DNA from: Agrobacterium fabrum str. C58
Lineage (GTDB): Bacteria; Pseudomonadota; Alphaproteobacteria; Rhizobiales; Rhizobiaceae
Assembly (NCBI RefSeq): GCF_000092025.1
Contig: NC_003063.2
Coordinates: 1,431,501-1,495,500 of the forward strand
Length of the DNA: 64,000 bases
Reading direction: 5' to 3'
The position numbers were made by a program, and so were the translations under genes. The notes under the pieces are model-generated. The model ran no database searches. It was not told the origin of the DNA and was given only the letters and a program-made list of their open reading frames with translations. Positions within the stretch are counted from its first letter, which is position 1. Each line of letters starts with the position of its first letter. Positions 1-9,163 of this stretch are shown here, piece by piece.

Positions 1-2
1 TG

Positions 3-350
3 CCGTTCGACAGGGTTCAGATCCAGCAGGTATTGGTCAATCTCCTGCGCAATGGCATGGATGCCATGGCTTCCGTTGCGAACGAGCGTGTCCTTCAGGT
101 CCGTGCTTTCCGGGCGGGCGACATGGTGCGGATAGAAGTCGCGGACCGGGGGAGGGGTGTCCAGTTTCCCGACAGGATTTTCGAGCCCTTTTTCACCACC
201 AAGGATCAGGGAATGGGCATGGGCCTTGCGATCTGCCGTTCGATCATCGAGGCACATGAGGGGCAATTATGGGCGGAAAAGAACGAACCGATCGGCTCGA
301 AATTCGTTTTTACCCTGCCGCTCGACATAGCAAAGATCCATGATCGGTAG
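3..350 (+). CDS. Sensor histidine kinase, C-terminal ATPase domain (5' end outside window)
   Basis: Only the last 115 codons are present; the frame is open at the window edge. What remains is a GHKL/HATPase_c domain. The N-box reads VNLLRNGMDAM, the G1 box VADRGRGV, the F-box FEPFFTTKDQG, and the G2 region GMGMGLAICRSIIEAHEG. This is the ATP-binding half of a FixL/NtrB-like kinase that would autophosphorylate a histidine lying upstream of the window. The response regulator starts 21 bases after the stop, so the two probably form a co-transcribed pair. The signal sensed cannot be judged because the input domain is missing. Confidence 0.9.
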   Translation, partial: PFDRVQIQQVLVNLLRNGMDAMASVANERVLQVRAFRAGDMVRIEVADRGRGVQFPDRIFEPFFTTKDQGMGMGLAICRSIIEAHEGQLWAEKNEPIGSKFVFTLPLDIAKIHDR

Positions 351-371
351 CCGCTCCGGAGGAAAGACGAT

Positions 372-731
372 ATGAACAGGCCTGTGGTGGCGATCGTTGA
401 CGACGACCCGAGGGTGCTTGCTTCATTGGTGGAACTGCTCGAATCGGCGGGATACGGAACTCAGAGCTTTCCATCGGGGGAGGCATTGCTGGCCTTCGGG
501 CTTCAGGGTGTGGATGTGCTGATCACCGATATTGGCATGCCCGGTGCCGACGGGTTCGAGCTTCGCGATATTGTCCGGCAGGCGAGCCCGGAACTACCAG
601 TCTTCCTGATGAGCGGACGGCACGAAATCGCCGACCAAGACCGGGGCATTGGCGGCTTCCTTCGCAAACCGTTCGACGGACACGCCCTGCTTGCTGCCGT
701 TCGCGACGTCCTGGATATCGGGCAGGACTGA
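372..731 (+). CDS. Single-domain response regulator (receiver only)
   Basis: 119-residue CheY/FixJ-type receiver with no output domain. The acidic pocket is in VDDDPRV near residue 10, the phospho-acceptor Asp is in LITDIGMPG near residue 53, the switch Ser is in LMSGR, and the conserved Lys is in FLRKPF near residue 98. A purine-rich ribosome site (ggaggaaag) precedes the ATG. It follows the kinase fragment directly, so it is probably phosphorylated by it. Without a DNA-binding domain it must act by protein contact or as a phosphate sink; the partner is not visible here. Confidence 0.92.
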   Translation: MNRPVVAIVDDDPRVLASLVELLESAGYGTQSFPSGEALLAFGLQGVDVLITDIGMPGADGFELRDIVRQASPELPVFLMSGRHEIADQDRGIGGFLRKPFDGHALLAAVRDVLDIGQD

Positions 732-1075
732 GCCCAACCCGATATTTGCCGCAGCTTCGTCTTGCACCAACATCATGGTTGTTGCCGCCGGCGCAGTTGA
801 TGGGAGAGCTGGCCGCTTGACCTTGAAGACAATCGCGCCGAACGAGGCCTCTGCCTTGGTGACAGATGACCTCGACGTGTCTCAAGGCCATTTTCGAAAC
901 GCCAGGGCGTCCATGGCTCAACGCTCGGTCTCGTAAACGAACGGAACAGTCAACCCTGTGCCTGGGGGTAGTCCTCCCCCTTCCTCAGCTCAATCGACCG
1001 TCAAAACGCATCTCCATACACTTCGCCGCATGGTTCGTGTCCCACGTTCCAACCCGCGCAGAACAGGAGCGCATC
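732..1075. other. Intergenic region, 344 bases, no gene seen
   Basis: No open frame here has a credible start, ribosome site or recognisable protein. The one notable element is a G-run/C-run block at 964-980 (GGGGG-TAGTCCT-CCCCC), about 100 bases upstream of the hydrolase start. It could be a regulator binding site. Confidence 0.5.
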
Positions 1076-2044
1076 ATGACGCAGACAGAAGCAAATTCCC
1101 GCAGGGCGGGTCAGCAGGAGACAGATATGAGCTTGGACAACACCCCACATACCGGCAGGCCGGCACCCGAGGAACTGGTTCCATCGCGCTATGCGGTCAA
1201 GATCGGCGAGATCGAAGTGCTTGTCATCAGCGACGGCGTGCTGCCGCTTCCGACCAAGATGCTGGGACACAATGTCGATGCCGCAGAGCGCGCCGTCTGG
1301 CTGGACAACATGTTCCTGCCGCAGGAAGCTTTCGACTGGGCGCTGAACGCGGTGGTGGTGCGCAGCGGCGCACAGGTCATCCTCATCGATGCCGGTCTCG
1401 GATTGGATCCGGAATTGAACCTGCCTCGGGCCGGGCAACTGGTCAAGCGACTGGAGAGCGCCGGCATCGATCTCGGGTCGGTGACCGACGTCGTGCTGAC
1501 CCACATGCACATGGACCACGTTGGCGGACTGCTGGTTGACGGCGTGAAGGAACGGCTGCGACCGGATCTTCGCATCCACGTCGCCGCCGCGGAAGTCAAA
1601 TTCTGGGAAGCGCCTGATTTCACGCATGTGAACATGCCGGCAGGCTTCCCGGATGCACTTCGCGCAACTGCCAAACGTTTCGCCAAGGAATATCAGGACC
1701 AGCTCCGGCTGTTCGATGACGAATACCAGGTGGCACCGGGTGTCGTCGTCTCGCGCACGGGCGGCCATACGCCCGGGCATAGCGTGGTCCGCGTTGCCTC
1801 CGGCAAGGACCGTCTGATGTTTGCGGGCGATGCCGTGTTCGCGGTCGGTTTCGAACATCCCGACTGGTTCAATGGCTTTGAGCACGACCCGGAAGAGGCC
1901 GCCCGCGTCCGCGTCCGGCTCTTGCGGGAGCTGGCGGCGACAGGGGAGCTGCTGGTCGCCACCCATATGCCGTTCCCTTCGGTCGGCCATGTCGCTGTTG
2001 ACGGCGATGCCTTCCGCTGGGTGCCGGTTTTCTGGGACTACTGA
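1076..2044 (+). CDS. MBL-fold metallo-hydrolase
   Basis: 322 residues when started at ATG 1076, which has an aggagc ribosome site 6-12 bases upstream; an ATG at 1127 is a possible alternative. The metallo-beta-lactamase signature HMHMDH is followed by GG near residue 143. The later metal ligands are in GGHTPGHS and FAGDAVF, and a final His is in VATHMPF. The N-terminal strand pattern EIEVLVISDGVLPLP is typical of the AHL-lactonase/AttM-like and quinolone-hydrolase-like branch. The exact substrate cannot be read from sequence. A hairpin terminator follows at 2076-2116, so the gene appears monocistronic. Confidence 0.88.
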   Translation: MTQTEANSRRAGQQETDMSLDNTPHTGRPAPEELVPSRYAVKIGEIEVLVISDGVLPLPTKMLGHNVDAAERAVWLDNMFLPQEAFDWALNAVVVRSGAQVILIDAGLGLDPELNLPRAGQLVKRLESAGIDLGSVTDVVLTHMHMDHVGGLLVDGVKERLRPDLRIHVAAAEVKFWEAPDFTHVNMPAGFPDALRATAKRFAKEYQDQLRLFDDEYQVAPGVVVSRTGGHTPGHSVVRVASGKDRLMFAGDAVFAVGFEHPDWFNGFEHDPEEAARVRVRLLRELAATGELLVATHMPFPSVGHVAVDGDAFRWVPVFWDY

Positions 2045-2075
2045 CGGCCTGTTGATCTACAGGTCTACCAAGTGA

Positions 2076-2116
2076 CCACATGCGATCGGGCAGCCAGCAG
2101 ATCGCATGCGGTTTTT
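2076..2116 (+). terminator. Rho-independent terminator after the MBL-fold gene
   Basis: A 9-bp perfect stem CATGCGATC / GATCGCATG (2079-2087 and 2100-2108), extended by CC/GG across one mismatch, is followed by a T-run at 2112-2116. It starts 32 bases after the hydrolase stop. Confidence 0.7.
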
Positions 2117-2331
2117 CGGGTCGCCGGTGCTTTGGCCCTATGCGCGGAGCCGGCAGGATCCTGTCGCCTGTGCCCGCGCAGGCCACTGTTTTCTGCAACT
2201 TGAACAATAGGCGACAAAGGCGGCAGAATTTGATAAAATGCAAGTCAGCCGGTTGCGGTTTGACGCACGGATAAAAGTCACCGGGCGTTCCTGTGCCGCC
2301 AGCCGGATCATGGCGCAGGAGGAGAAGTGCT

Positions 2332-3147
2332 ATGACGGCATTCCATGTCATGGCCGGTGCGAGCGGAGAATATACTCGCCCGGAAGTCCGCAAGATTGGC
2401 GTTGCAGATATTGTCGATGCGTTGCGGTTGGGACTTGATGACTTCAAGGAGAAGCCGTCCCACTACGTCTTTCTCTGTCTTATGTATCCGATCGCCGGTG
2501 TTTTTCTGGTGATGTGGAGTTCCGGTGCAAATCTGCCGCCGCTTATTTATCCGCTGATGTCGGGTTTTGCGCTGATCGGGCCGATCGCCGCCATCAGTCT
2601 TTATGAGATCAGCAGGCGGCGTGAGCAGGGGCTGGATAGCTCATGGCGCCACGCGCTGGAGGTTCGCCACTCTCCGGCCATGCCGTCGATCATCGCGGTC
2701 GCCGTCATGCTGCTTGCGCTTTTCGCGGTCTGGCTGATTGTTGCGCAAAGCATCTATACTGCGACTTTCGACGCGGCCGGTCCCGTCTCGCTCTCGACAT
2801 TCGTGTCGGATGTGATGACCACTTCACAGGGCCTTTCCCTTATCATCTGGGGCAATCTGGCCGGTTTCGTTTTCGCGGTCATCGTGCTGGCGACAACCGT
2901 GGTGACGTTCCCGCTGCTGCTTGACCGGGATGTCGGTGCAGTCGCGGCGGTGGAGGCGAGCATACGCGCCACCCTTGCCAATCCGGTTCCGGTTATGCTT
3001 TGGGGCTTGATCGTCGCGGCATTGCTTTTCGTGGGCACGATCCCGGCCTTTATCGGCCTTGCGGTCGTCATGCCCATCCTCGGACATTCGACCTGGCACC
3101 TCTATCGAAAATTGATCGTCCCGGGTTATCCAGGCCATAAGCCTTGA
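2332..3147 (+). CDS. DUF2189 family integral membrane protein
   Basis: 271 residues from ATG 2332, chosen because it has a strong ggaggag ribosome site; the in-frame codons upstream have none. A short cytoplasmic N-terminus (KIGVADIVDALRLGLDDF) is followed by about six hydrophobic segments with glycine/alanine-rich helices, ending in a short basic tail. This is the usual layout of DUF2189, a family of six-helix membrane proteins in alphaproteobacteria with no assigned function. Members are often found near respiratory or stress genes; nothing in the neighbourhood here points to a specific role. Confidence 0.85.
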   Translation: MTAFHVMAGASGEYTRPEVRKIGVADIVDALRLGLDDFKEKPSHYVFLCLMYPIAGVFLVMWSSGANLPPLIYPLMSGFALIGPIAAISLYEISRRREQGLDSSWRHALEVRHSPAMPSIIAVAVMLLALFAVWLIVAQSIYTATFDAAGPVSLSTFVSDVMTTSQGLSLIIWGNLAGFVFAVIVLATTVVTFPLLLDRDVGAVAAVEASIRATLANPVPVMLWGLIVAALLFVGTIPAFIGLAVVMPILGHSTWHLYRKLIVPGYPGHKP

Positions 3148-3172
3148 ATTCATAAAGGAAATCTATCCGTAG

Positions 3173-3382
3173 ATCATCCTCCTTGCCGTTGCGGTCCCGC
3201 TCAAAGGGAGCCCTGATGTTCGGGACGGTCATGGAGATTGCGAGGATGCCTGGGAAAGGCTGGTCCTGATCTATGCCATCCTGCTTCCCCCGGTTCTGGT
3301 GCTCGTCTTCGCAGCCCTGATGGCCTCGAAATCCAGCTATACCGCCGTCACCCGGCTGACCTTCATGGGCACCGGTTCGTAG
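3173..3382 (+). pseudogene. Start-less fragment encoding a membrane segment
   Basis: Seventy sense codons and a stop, open immediately after an in-frame TAG. The translated segment contains a convincing hydrophobic helix (LVLIYAILLPPVLVLVFAAL) flanked by charged residues, and ends in TRLTFMGTGS. There is no ATG, GTG or TTG near its 5' end and no ribosome site. It is best read as the 3' remnant of a small membrane protein gene, possibly once coupled to the DUF2189 gene that ends 25 bases earlier. A chance open frame in GC-rich DNA is the alternative. Confidence 0.35.
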
Positions 3383-3392
3383 ACACCGGCCA

Positions 3393-4424
3393 TCAGGATT
3401 GGGGAAGCAGCACGCCGACGGCGAATTCCTCGTCGGTTGCCGTGTGGCCCGCCTGGGTCTTGCGATATTCGCTGGGGGTGAAGCCGCGCTCGGTCCTGAG
3501 CGTGCGGGAAAGATGCGGCGCGTCGCAGAAGCCGGTGGCAAGTGCTATCTGGGTGATCGGGTCATGCGTCGTGCGCAGAAGTGACAGGGCGCGATCCAGC
3601 CGGAGCTCGAGATAGACCTTTGACGGTGTTGCCTTCAGGTCATTGAGGAAACGCCGTTCGAGGCTACGGCGGCCAAGGCCGAGGTCGTGGGCCAGTTCCA
3701 GCACCGTTCTCGGAACCTCGATATTCTGCTGCATCCGCAGGATCGCCTTCTTGACCAGGGGGTCATTGGCCTTGCGCGCGCTCTGCTGGCCGGGTTGGGG
3801 TTTTTCGCCGCTCAGCGCGCTGTCGATCATCATGATGTTGAGGCTTTTGATCGCGGCGGACTGGCCGACATGGCGCTCGACGAGAAAGGCCGCCAGATGC
3901 GCGGCGCCATGGCCGCCGGAACAGGTCAGCCGGTCACGATCGATGACGAAGATCTGGTCGGAGACCATTTGCACCGTGTCGAAACGATCCAGAAAATCCT
4001 GGCGGTGAAACCAGCTCACGCAGCAGCGATAGCCATCGAGAAGGCCCGCTTCGTGCAGGATGAAGACGCCGGTGCAGAGTCCGACAATCGGAATGCCCGC
4101 CGCCGCCCGATCTTTCAGGAAGCGTAGCGCTTCCGGTGGCAGGGCGCTGTGGTCGCTGATCAGCCCGCCGACAACGACGATATAATCGTAGTGTCCGGCA
4201 TCGATCAGCCGCGTATCCGGTTGCACCTTCACGCCGCAGCTCGACTGCACGTTGGCGAGCGTTGCCGAGAGCACCGACCATTCACACAGGATCGGCCGGG
4301 AGCGGTCGGCCTCGTCTGCGGCAAGGCGCAGCACATCGACAAAATTCGCGAAGGCCGACAGCGTGAAGCGATCGGCAAGCAGGAAGGCGACGCTGAGGCG
4401 TTTCTTGGCGCGAGGAGAGGTCAT
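3393..4424 (-). CDS. gbdR: GlxA-type AraC-family activator, likely GbdR of glycine betaine/sarcosine catabolism
   Basis: 343 residues from ATG 4424; an ATG at 4439 would add five, and neither has a strong ribosome site. The N-terminal half is a DJ-1/PfpI-like amidase fold (RLSVAFLLADRFTLSAFANF, then IVGLCTGVFILHEAGLL with the nucleophile-elbow cysteine). The C-terminal ~100 residues are an AraC double helix-turn-helix (LGLGRRSLERRF; TGFCDAPHLSRTLRTERGFTPSEYRK). This architecture is that of GbdR/GlxA regulators. It is divergent from soxBDAG-glyA-purU with about 100 bases between, the arrangement expected of the activator of sarcosine/betaine breakdown. The family fold is certain; the GbdR role is inferred from context. 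Confidence 0.85.
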   Translation of the reverse strand: MTSPRAKKRLSVAFLLADRFTLSAFANFVDVLRLAADEADRSRPILCEWSVLSATLANVQSSCGVKVQPDTRLIDAGHYDYIVVVGGLISDHSALPPEALRFLKDRAAAGIPIVGLCTGVFILHEAGLLDGYRCCVSWFHRQDFLDRFDTVQMVSDQIFVIDRDRLTCSGGHGAAHLAAFLVERHVGQSAAIKSLNIMMIDSALSGEKPQPGQQSARKANDPLVKKAILRMQQNIEVPRTVLELAHDLGLGRRSLERRFLNDLKATPSKVYLELRLDRALSLLRTTHDPITQIALATGFCDAPHLSRTLRTERGFTPSEYRKTQAGHTATDEEFAVGVLLPQS

Positions 4425-4523
4425 GGCGCAAATATTCATGCAAACAGACGCGATTGTCCAGCCGGGGTTGGGCAAATGCTCCTAGATTTTATGACATGAG
4501 CTTTCCAACCACCGGGTCCCGCT

Positions 4524-5777
4524 ATGACGCGTTTTAATGCCTTCAATCTTTTGCGGAATGCCCTGACCGGCAACAAGAACTGGGACGAGCAGTGGCCTGA
4601 CAGCCAGCCGAAAGCCGAATATGACGTGGTCATCGTCGGCGCCGGCGGCCATGGTCTGGGCGCGGCCTATTATCTGGCCAGCCAGCACGGCATCACCAAC
4701 GTGGCCGTCATCGACAAGGGCTGGCTCGGCGGCGGCAATACCGGCCGCAACACGACGATCATCCGCTCCAACTATCTCTATGATGAGAGCGCCCGTCTTT
4801 ATGACCATGCCGTCGATCTGTGGGAAAATCTCAGCCAGGAACTCAATTACAACGTCATGTATTCCCGGCGCGGCGTGCTGATGCTGGCGCATAACGTTCA
4901 CGACGTGCAGAGCTTCAAGCGCCATATCCATTCCAACCGCCTGAACGGCGTCGATAATCGCTGGCTCAGCGCGGAGGAATGCAAGGAATATTGCCCGCCC
5001 TTGAGCCTTGCGCCGAATGCCCGTTACCCTGTCATGGGCGGCGCATTGCAGGAACGGGCGGGCACGGCGCGCCACGATGCGGTCGCCTGGGGTTATGCGC
5101 GCGGTGCCGCCGCCCGTGGTGTCGATATCATTCAGAACTGCCCGGTCACCGCCATTCGTCGTAATGCCGATGGCTCCGTTGCCGGTGTGGAAACGGCAAG
5201 AGGCTTCATCAAGGCGAAGAAGGTCGCGGTCTCGGCCGCTGGCCACACATCTGTTGTCATGGATACGGCAGGCGTGCGTCTGCCGCTCGAAAGCTATCCG
5301 CTGCAGGCGCTGGTGTCGGAACCGATCAAACCGATCTTCCCCTGCGTGGTCATGTCGAATGCGGTCCACGCCTATATCAGCCAGTCCGACAAGGGCGAAC
5401 TGGTGATCGGTTCGGGCACGGATCAGTACACCTCCTATTCGCAACGCGGCGGCCTGCCACTGATCGAACATACGATCGCGGCCATCGTCGAGATCTTCCC
5501 GATCTTCAACCGCATGCGCATGCTGCGCAAATGGGGCGGCATCGTTGATGTCACGCCGGATCGTTCGGCCATTCTCGGCAAGACGCCGGTCGAGGGGCTC
5601 TACGTCAATTGCGGCTGGGGCACGGGCGGTTTCAAGGCCACGCCGGGCGCTGCCCATACCTTCGCCTGGACCATTGCCAAAAACGAACCGCATCCGATCA
5701 ACGCGCCGTTCACGCTGGAACGCTTCCGCTCTGGCCGACTGATCGACGAGGCCGCCGCCGCCGCCGTGGCGCATTAA
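4524..5777 (+). CDS. soxB: Sarcosine oxidase beta subunit
   Basis: 417 residues, the normal length of the beta subunit of heterotetrameric sarcosine oxidase. It carries the FAD dinucleotide-binding motif VVIVGAGGHGLGAAYYLA at about residue 36, the ...GGGNTGRNTTIIRSNY segment of the DAO fold, and the C-terminal GWGTGGFKATPGAAH flavin-contact region. The subunit oxidises sarcosine to glycine, passing electrons to the flavins of the complex and the methyl group to tetrahydrofolate held by the alpha subunit. It is the first gene of a six-gene operon and is probably activated by the divergent GlxA-type regulator. The ribosome site is weak. Confidence 0.96.
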   Translation: MTRFNAFNLLRNALTGNKNWDEQWPDSQPKAEYDVVIVGAGGHGLGAAYYLASQHGITNVAVIDKGWLGGGNTGRNTTIIRSNYLYDESARLYDHAVDLWENLSQELNYNVMYSRRGVLMLAHNVHDVQSFKRHIHSNRLNGVDNRWLSAEECKEYCPPLSLAPNARYPVMGGALQERAGTARHDAVAWGYARGAAARGVDIIQNCPVTAIRRNADGSVAGVETARGFIKAKKVAVSAAGHTSVVMDTAGVRLPLESYPLQALVSEPIKPIFPCVVMSNAVHAYISQSDKGELVIGSGTDQYTSYSQRGGLPLIEHTIAAIVEIFPIFNRMRMLRKWGGIVDVTPDRSAILGKTPVEGLYVNCGWGTGGFKATPGAAHTFAWTIAKNEPHPINAPFTLERFRSGRLIDEAAAAAVAH

Positions 5778-5843
5778 TTCACGCATTTTCCGGACGTAAA
5801 ACCGCACCGAACTGTTACTGGAAATGCTCCGAGGATAACAACC

Positions 5844-6164
5844 ATGCTGCTGATCCGCTGCCCCTATTGCAACGAAACGCTGCCCGAAGCCGAATTCACC
5901 TATGCCGGACAGGCCCATATCGTCCGCGCCGCCGACCCGTCGTCGCAGAGCGATGAACAATGGGAGGAATTCCTGTTCATCCGCGACAACGTCAAAGGTC
6001 CGCATTTCGAGCGCTGGCGGCACCTGCATGGTTGCGGCCGCTTCTTCAACGCCGTGCGCGACACGGTGAGCGACCGGTTCCTCACGACCTATCGCGCGGG
6101 TGAGCCGCGCCCTGAACTGTCTTCCCTGACACGCTTGACCGCAAGCTCCGAGGTGTCGAAATGA
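5844..6164 (+). CDS. soxD: Sarcosine oxidase delta subunit
   Basis: 106 residues. The zinc site of this subunit is intact: Cys6 and Cys9 in RCPYCNE near the N-terminus, and the His/Cys pair in HLHGCGRFF near residue 60. SoxD is a small structural component of the tetrameric oxidase. The stop overlaps the soxA start as ATGA, indicating translational coupling. Confidence 0.95.
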   Translation: MLLIRCPYCNETLPEAEFTYAGQAHIVRAADPSSQSDEQWEEFLFIRDNVKGPHFERWRHLHGCGRFFNAVRDTVSDRFLTTYRAGEPRPELSSLTRLTASSEVSK

Positions 6165-9151
6165 ACTCCTATCGCGTTTCCGGCCGCGGCCGGGTGGATG
6201 CTGCCCGTTCCGTGAGCTTCACCTTCGACGGCAAGAGCTACCGCGGCGTCAAGGGCGACACGGTCGCTTCCGCGCTTCTCGCCAATGGCGTGCATCTGAT
6301 GGGCCGCTCGTTCAAATACCACCGCCCGCGCGGCCCGGTGGCGGCGGGTTCCGAGGAGCCGAATGCGCTGATCGGCACCCGCCGTGGCGCCGGTCAGTTC
6401 GAGCCGAATACCCGCGCTACGGTGCAGGAAATCTGGAACGGGCTGGAAACCACCTCGCAGAACAAATTTCCGAGCCTGAATTTCGATATCGGCGCTGTCA
6501 ATGACATGGCCTATATGCTGTTTTCGGCTGGTTTCTACTACAAGACCTTCATGTGGCCGAAGAGCTTCTGGAACAAGGTCTATGAGCCTTTCATTCGCGC
6601 GGCCGCAGGTCTTGGCGTGTCTCCGACGGAAGAAGACCCCGATACCTACGCCTCGCGCAACCTGCATTGCGATGTGTTGATCGTCGGTGGCGGTCCCGCG
6701 GGTCTTGCAGCCGCGCGTGCGGCGGCGGTCGATGGTCTGAAGGTCGTGCTGGTCGATGAAAATGCCGAAGCCGGCGGCACGCTGCTGTCCGAACCCCAGG
6801 CGAAGATCGACGGCAAGCCCGCATGGACCTGGCTGGCGGATGAATTGAAGACGCTGAGGGAACAGGGCGTCAAGGTGATGACGCGCACGACAGCGATTGC
6901 CTATTACCACCAGAACATGATCGGTCTTTGCGAAAAGCTGACCGACCATCTCGAAACCGTGCCGAAGGATACGCCGCGCGAACGCCTGTGGCGCGTTCGG
7001 GCGCGTCAGGTGGTGCTGGCGCAGGGCGCACTGGAAAAGCCGCTGGTCTTCCACGGCAATGACCGGCCGGGCGTGATGCTCGCAGGCGCTGCCCAGACCT
7101 ATCTCAACCGGTATGGCGTCAAGGTCGGCAACCGCCCGGTGGTGGTGACGAGCCATGACAGTGCCTGGTATGCCGCTTTTGATCTTCACGGTGCCGGCGC
7201 GCGCGTTCAGGCCATCATCGACACCCGCGCAAAGGTACGCGAGGAACTGGTAAACGAGGCGCGTGCGCTCGGCATTCCGGTCAAGCTGTCGCATACGGTC
7301 ACGGCGACGTCGGGACGATTGCGCGTCAAGTCGGTTCGCGTCAATTCGGTGAATGGTTCGACAGTCGCTGCGGGACAGGAGATGGCCTGCGACGCGGTGC
7401 TGATGTCGGGCGGCTGGACGCCCTCGCTGCATCTCTTCTCCCATACGCAGGGCAAGCTTGCCTGGGACGATGAGCGGGCGACCTTCCTGCCGGCCCTCAC
7501 CAATGAGGATTGCTTGATTGCAGGCGCCGGGCGCGGGCTCTGGGGCATCGAGGCGGCGCTGAAGGATGGCGCTGAACGGGGCCGCGAAGTCGTTGCAGCA
7601 CTTGGCAAGACCGCTAATGTTTCCAGCCATGCGGTGGAATATGATCGCACCGGCAGCGGCGTCTCCCACACCGAACTACTGAGCGACCGCGACGCCAGCA
7701 AAGCCAAGGCTTTCGTCGATTACCAGAATGACGTGACCGCCAAGGACCTGCGGCTCGCCGTGCGCGAGGGCATGCGCTCCATCGAACACGTCAAGCGTTA
7801 TACGACCAACGGCATGGCCACCGATCAGGGCAAGATGTCCAACATCAACGGCCTGAACATTGCGGCGGAAGCCCTTGGCAAACCCCAGCCGCAGGTGGGA
7901 CTGACCACCTTCCGCCCGCCCTATACGCCAACAACCTTCGGAGCCTTTGCCGGCTATCATCGCGGCGAGCATTTCGAGGTGACGCGCAAGACGCAGATCG
8001 ACAGCTGGGCGAAGGAGCATGGCGCGGTCTATGAGCCGGTCGGGCAATGGCGTCGCGCGTGGTATTTCCCAAAGCCGGGTGAAGACATGGACGCGGCCGT
8101 CGGCCGTGAATGCCGGGCGGTGCGCCAGAGCGTCGGCATTTTTGACGCCTCCACGCTCGGCAAGATCGAAGTCGTCGGTCCTGACGCGGTCGAGTTCATG
8201 AACCGCATGTACACCAACCCCTGGACGAAGCTTGCGCCCGGCCGCTGCCGTTATGGCCTGCTGCTCGGCGATGACGGCTTCATCCGTGACGACGGCGTCA
8301 TCGGCCGCATGACCGAAGACCGTTTCCATGTCACCACCACGACAGGCGGTGCCGCCCGCGTGCTGAACATGATGGAGGATTACCTCCAGACCGAATGGCC
8401 CGATCTCAATGTCTGGCTGACCTCGACAACCGAACAATGGTCGACCATCGCCCTCAACGGTCCGAATGCGGCAAAGCTGCTTGCGCCGCTGGTGGAAGGC
8501 GTCGAGCTGACCGAAGAGGCCTTCCCGCATATGTCCTGCCTGGAATGCACCGTGGCCGGCATGCCGGCGCGGTTGTTCCGCGTCAGCTTCACTGGCGAGA
8601 TCGGCTTCGAGGTCAATGTGCCGGCACCTCTCGGCCGCAAGCTGTGGGAAATCCTGTGGGAGGCCGGCCAGCAATATTGCATCACGCCTTATGGCACAGA
8701 GACAATGCATGTGCTGCGCGCCGAAAAGGGCTACATCATCGTCGGCCAGGATACAGACGGCACGGTGACGCCTTATGATGCAGCGATGGACTGGGCTGTC
8801 GGCAAGAACAAGCCCGATTTCGTCGGCAAGCGCGGCCTTGCCCGCCCCGATCTCGTCGCAAAGGGCCGTCGCCATCTCGTTGGTCTTCTCACCGAAGACC
8901 GATCGAAGCTGGAAGAAGGCGCGCAGATCGTCTTTGATGCGAAGCAGCCGATCCCGATGAAGATGGTGGGGCATGTGACGTCCTCCTATCATTCGGATGC
9001 GGCCGGCCAGCCGATTGCGCTGGCGCTGGTGGAAGGTGGGCACGAGCGGATGGGCGAGACCGTCTATATTCCGATGCTGGACCGCACCATTGCCGCAAAA
9101 ATCACCGGGATGGTCTTTGTCGATCCCGAAAACACCCGCCTGAAAATCTGA
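6161..9151 (+). CDS. soxA: Sarcosine oxidase alpha subunit
   Basis: 996 residues, full length. The N-terminal ~100 residues form a 2Fe-2S-ferredoxin-like fold typical of the family (SFTFDGKSYRGVKGDTVASA). A Rossmann nucleotide site follows at about residue 171 (VLIVGGGPAGLAAARAAA). The C-terminal 380 residues are a glycine-cleavage T-protein/aminomethyltransferase domain that binds tetrahydrofolate and takes the methyl-derived carbon as 5,10-methylene-THF. It overlaps soxD by 4 bases. A very long minus-strand open frame across this gene is a codon-bias shadow. Confidence 0.97.
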   Translation: MNSYRVSGRGRVDAARSVSFTFDGKSYRGVKGDTVASALLANGVHLMGRSFKYHRPRGPVAAGSEEPNALIGTRRGAGQFEPNTRATVQEIWNGLETTSQNKFPSLNFDIGAVNDMAYMLFSAGFYYKTFMWPKSFWNKVYEPFIRAAAGLGVSPTEEDPDTYASRNLHCDVLIVGGGPAGLAAARAAAVDGLKVVLVDENAEAGGTLLSEPQAKIDGKPAWTWLADELKTLREQGVKVMTRTTAIAYYHQNMIGLCEKLTDHLETVPKDTPRERLWRVRARQVVLAQGALEKPLVFHGNDRPGVMLAGAAQTYLNRYGVKVGNRPVVVTSHDSAWYAAFDLHGAGARVQAIIDTRAKVREELVNEARALGIPVKLSHTVTATSGRLRVKSVRVNSVNGSTVAAGQEMACDAVLMSGGWTPSLHLFSHTQGKLAWDDERATFLPALTNEDCLIAGAGRGLWGIEAALKDGAERGREVVAALGKTANVSSHAVEYDRTGSGVSHTELLSDRDASKAKAFVDYQNDVTAKDLRLAVREGMRSIEHVKRYTTNGMATDQGKMSNINGLNIAAEALGKPQPQVGLTTFRPPYTPTTFGAFAGYHRGEHFEVTRKTQIDSWAKEHGAVYEPVGQWRRAWYFPKPGEDMDAAVGRECRAVRQSVGIFDASTLGKIEVVGPDAVEFMNRMYTNPWTKLAPGRCRYGLLLGDDGFIRDDGVIGRMTEDRFHVTTTTGGAARVLNMMEDYLQTEWPDLNVWLTSTTEQWSTIALNGPNAAKLLAPLVEGVELTEEAFPHMSCLECTVAGMPARLFRVSFTGEIGFEVNVPAPLGRKLWEILWEAGQQYCITPYGTETMHVLRAEKGYIIVGQDTDGTVTPYDAAMDWAVGKNKPDFVGKRGLARPDLVAKGRRHLVGLLTEDRSKLEEGAQIVFDAKQPIPMKMVGHVTSSYHSDAAGQPIALALVEGGHERMGETVYIPMLDRTIAAKITGMVFVDPENTRLKI

Positions 9152-9163
9152 CCGGAGATGACA

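Noticed and set aside
649..936. Small plus-strand gene in the spacer after the response regulator
   Set aside because: It overlaps the regulator in another frame, has no ribosome site and no recognisable sequence.
4482..6029. 515-codon minus-strand open frame opposite soxB
   Set aside because: Antisense shadow with no recognisable protein features; soxB is unequivocal on the plus strand.
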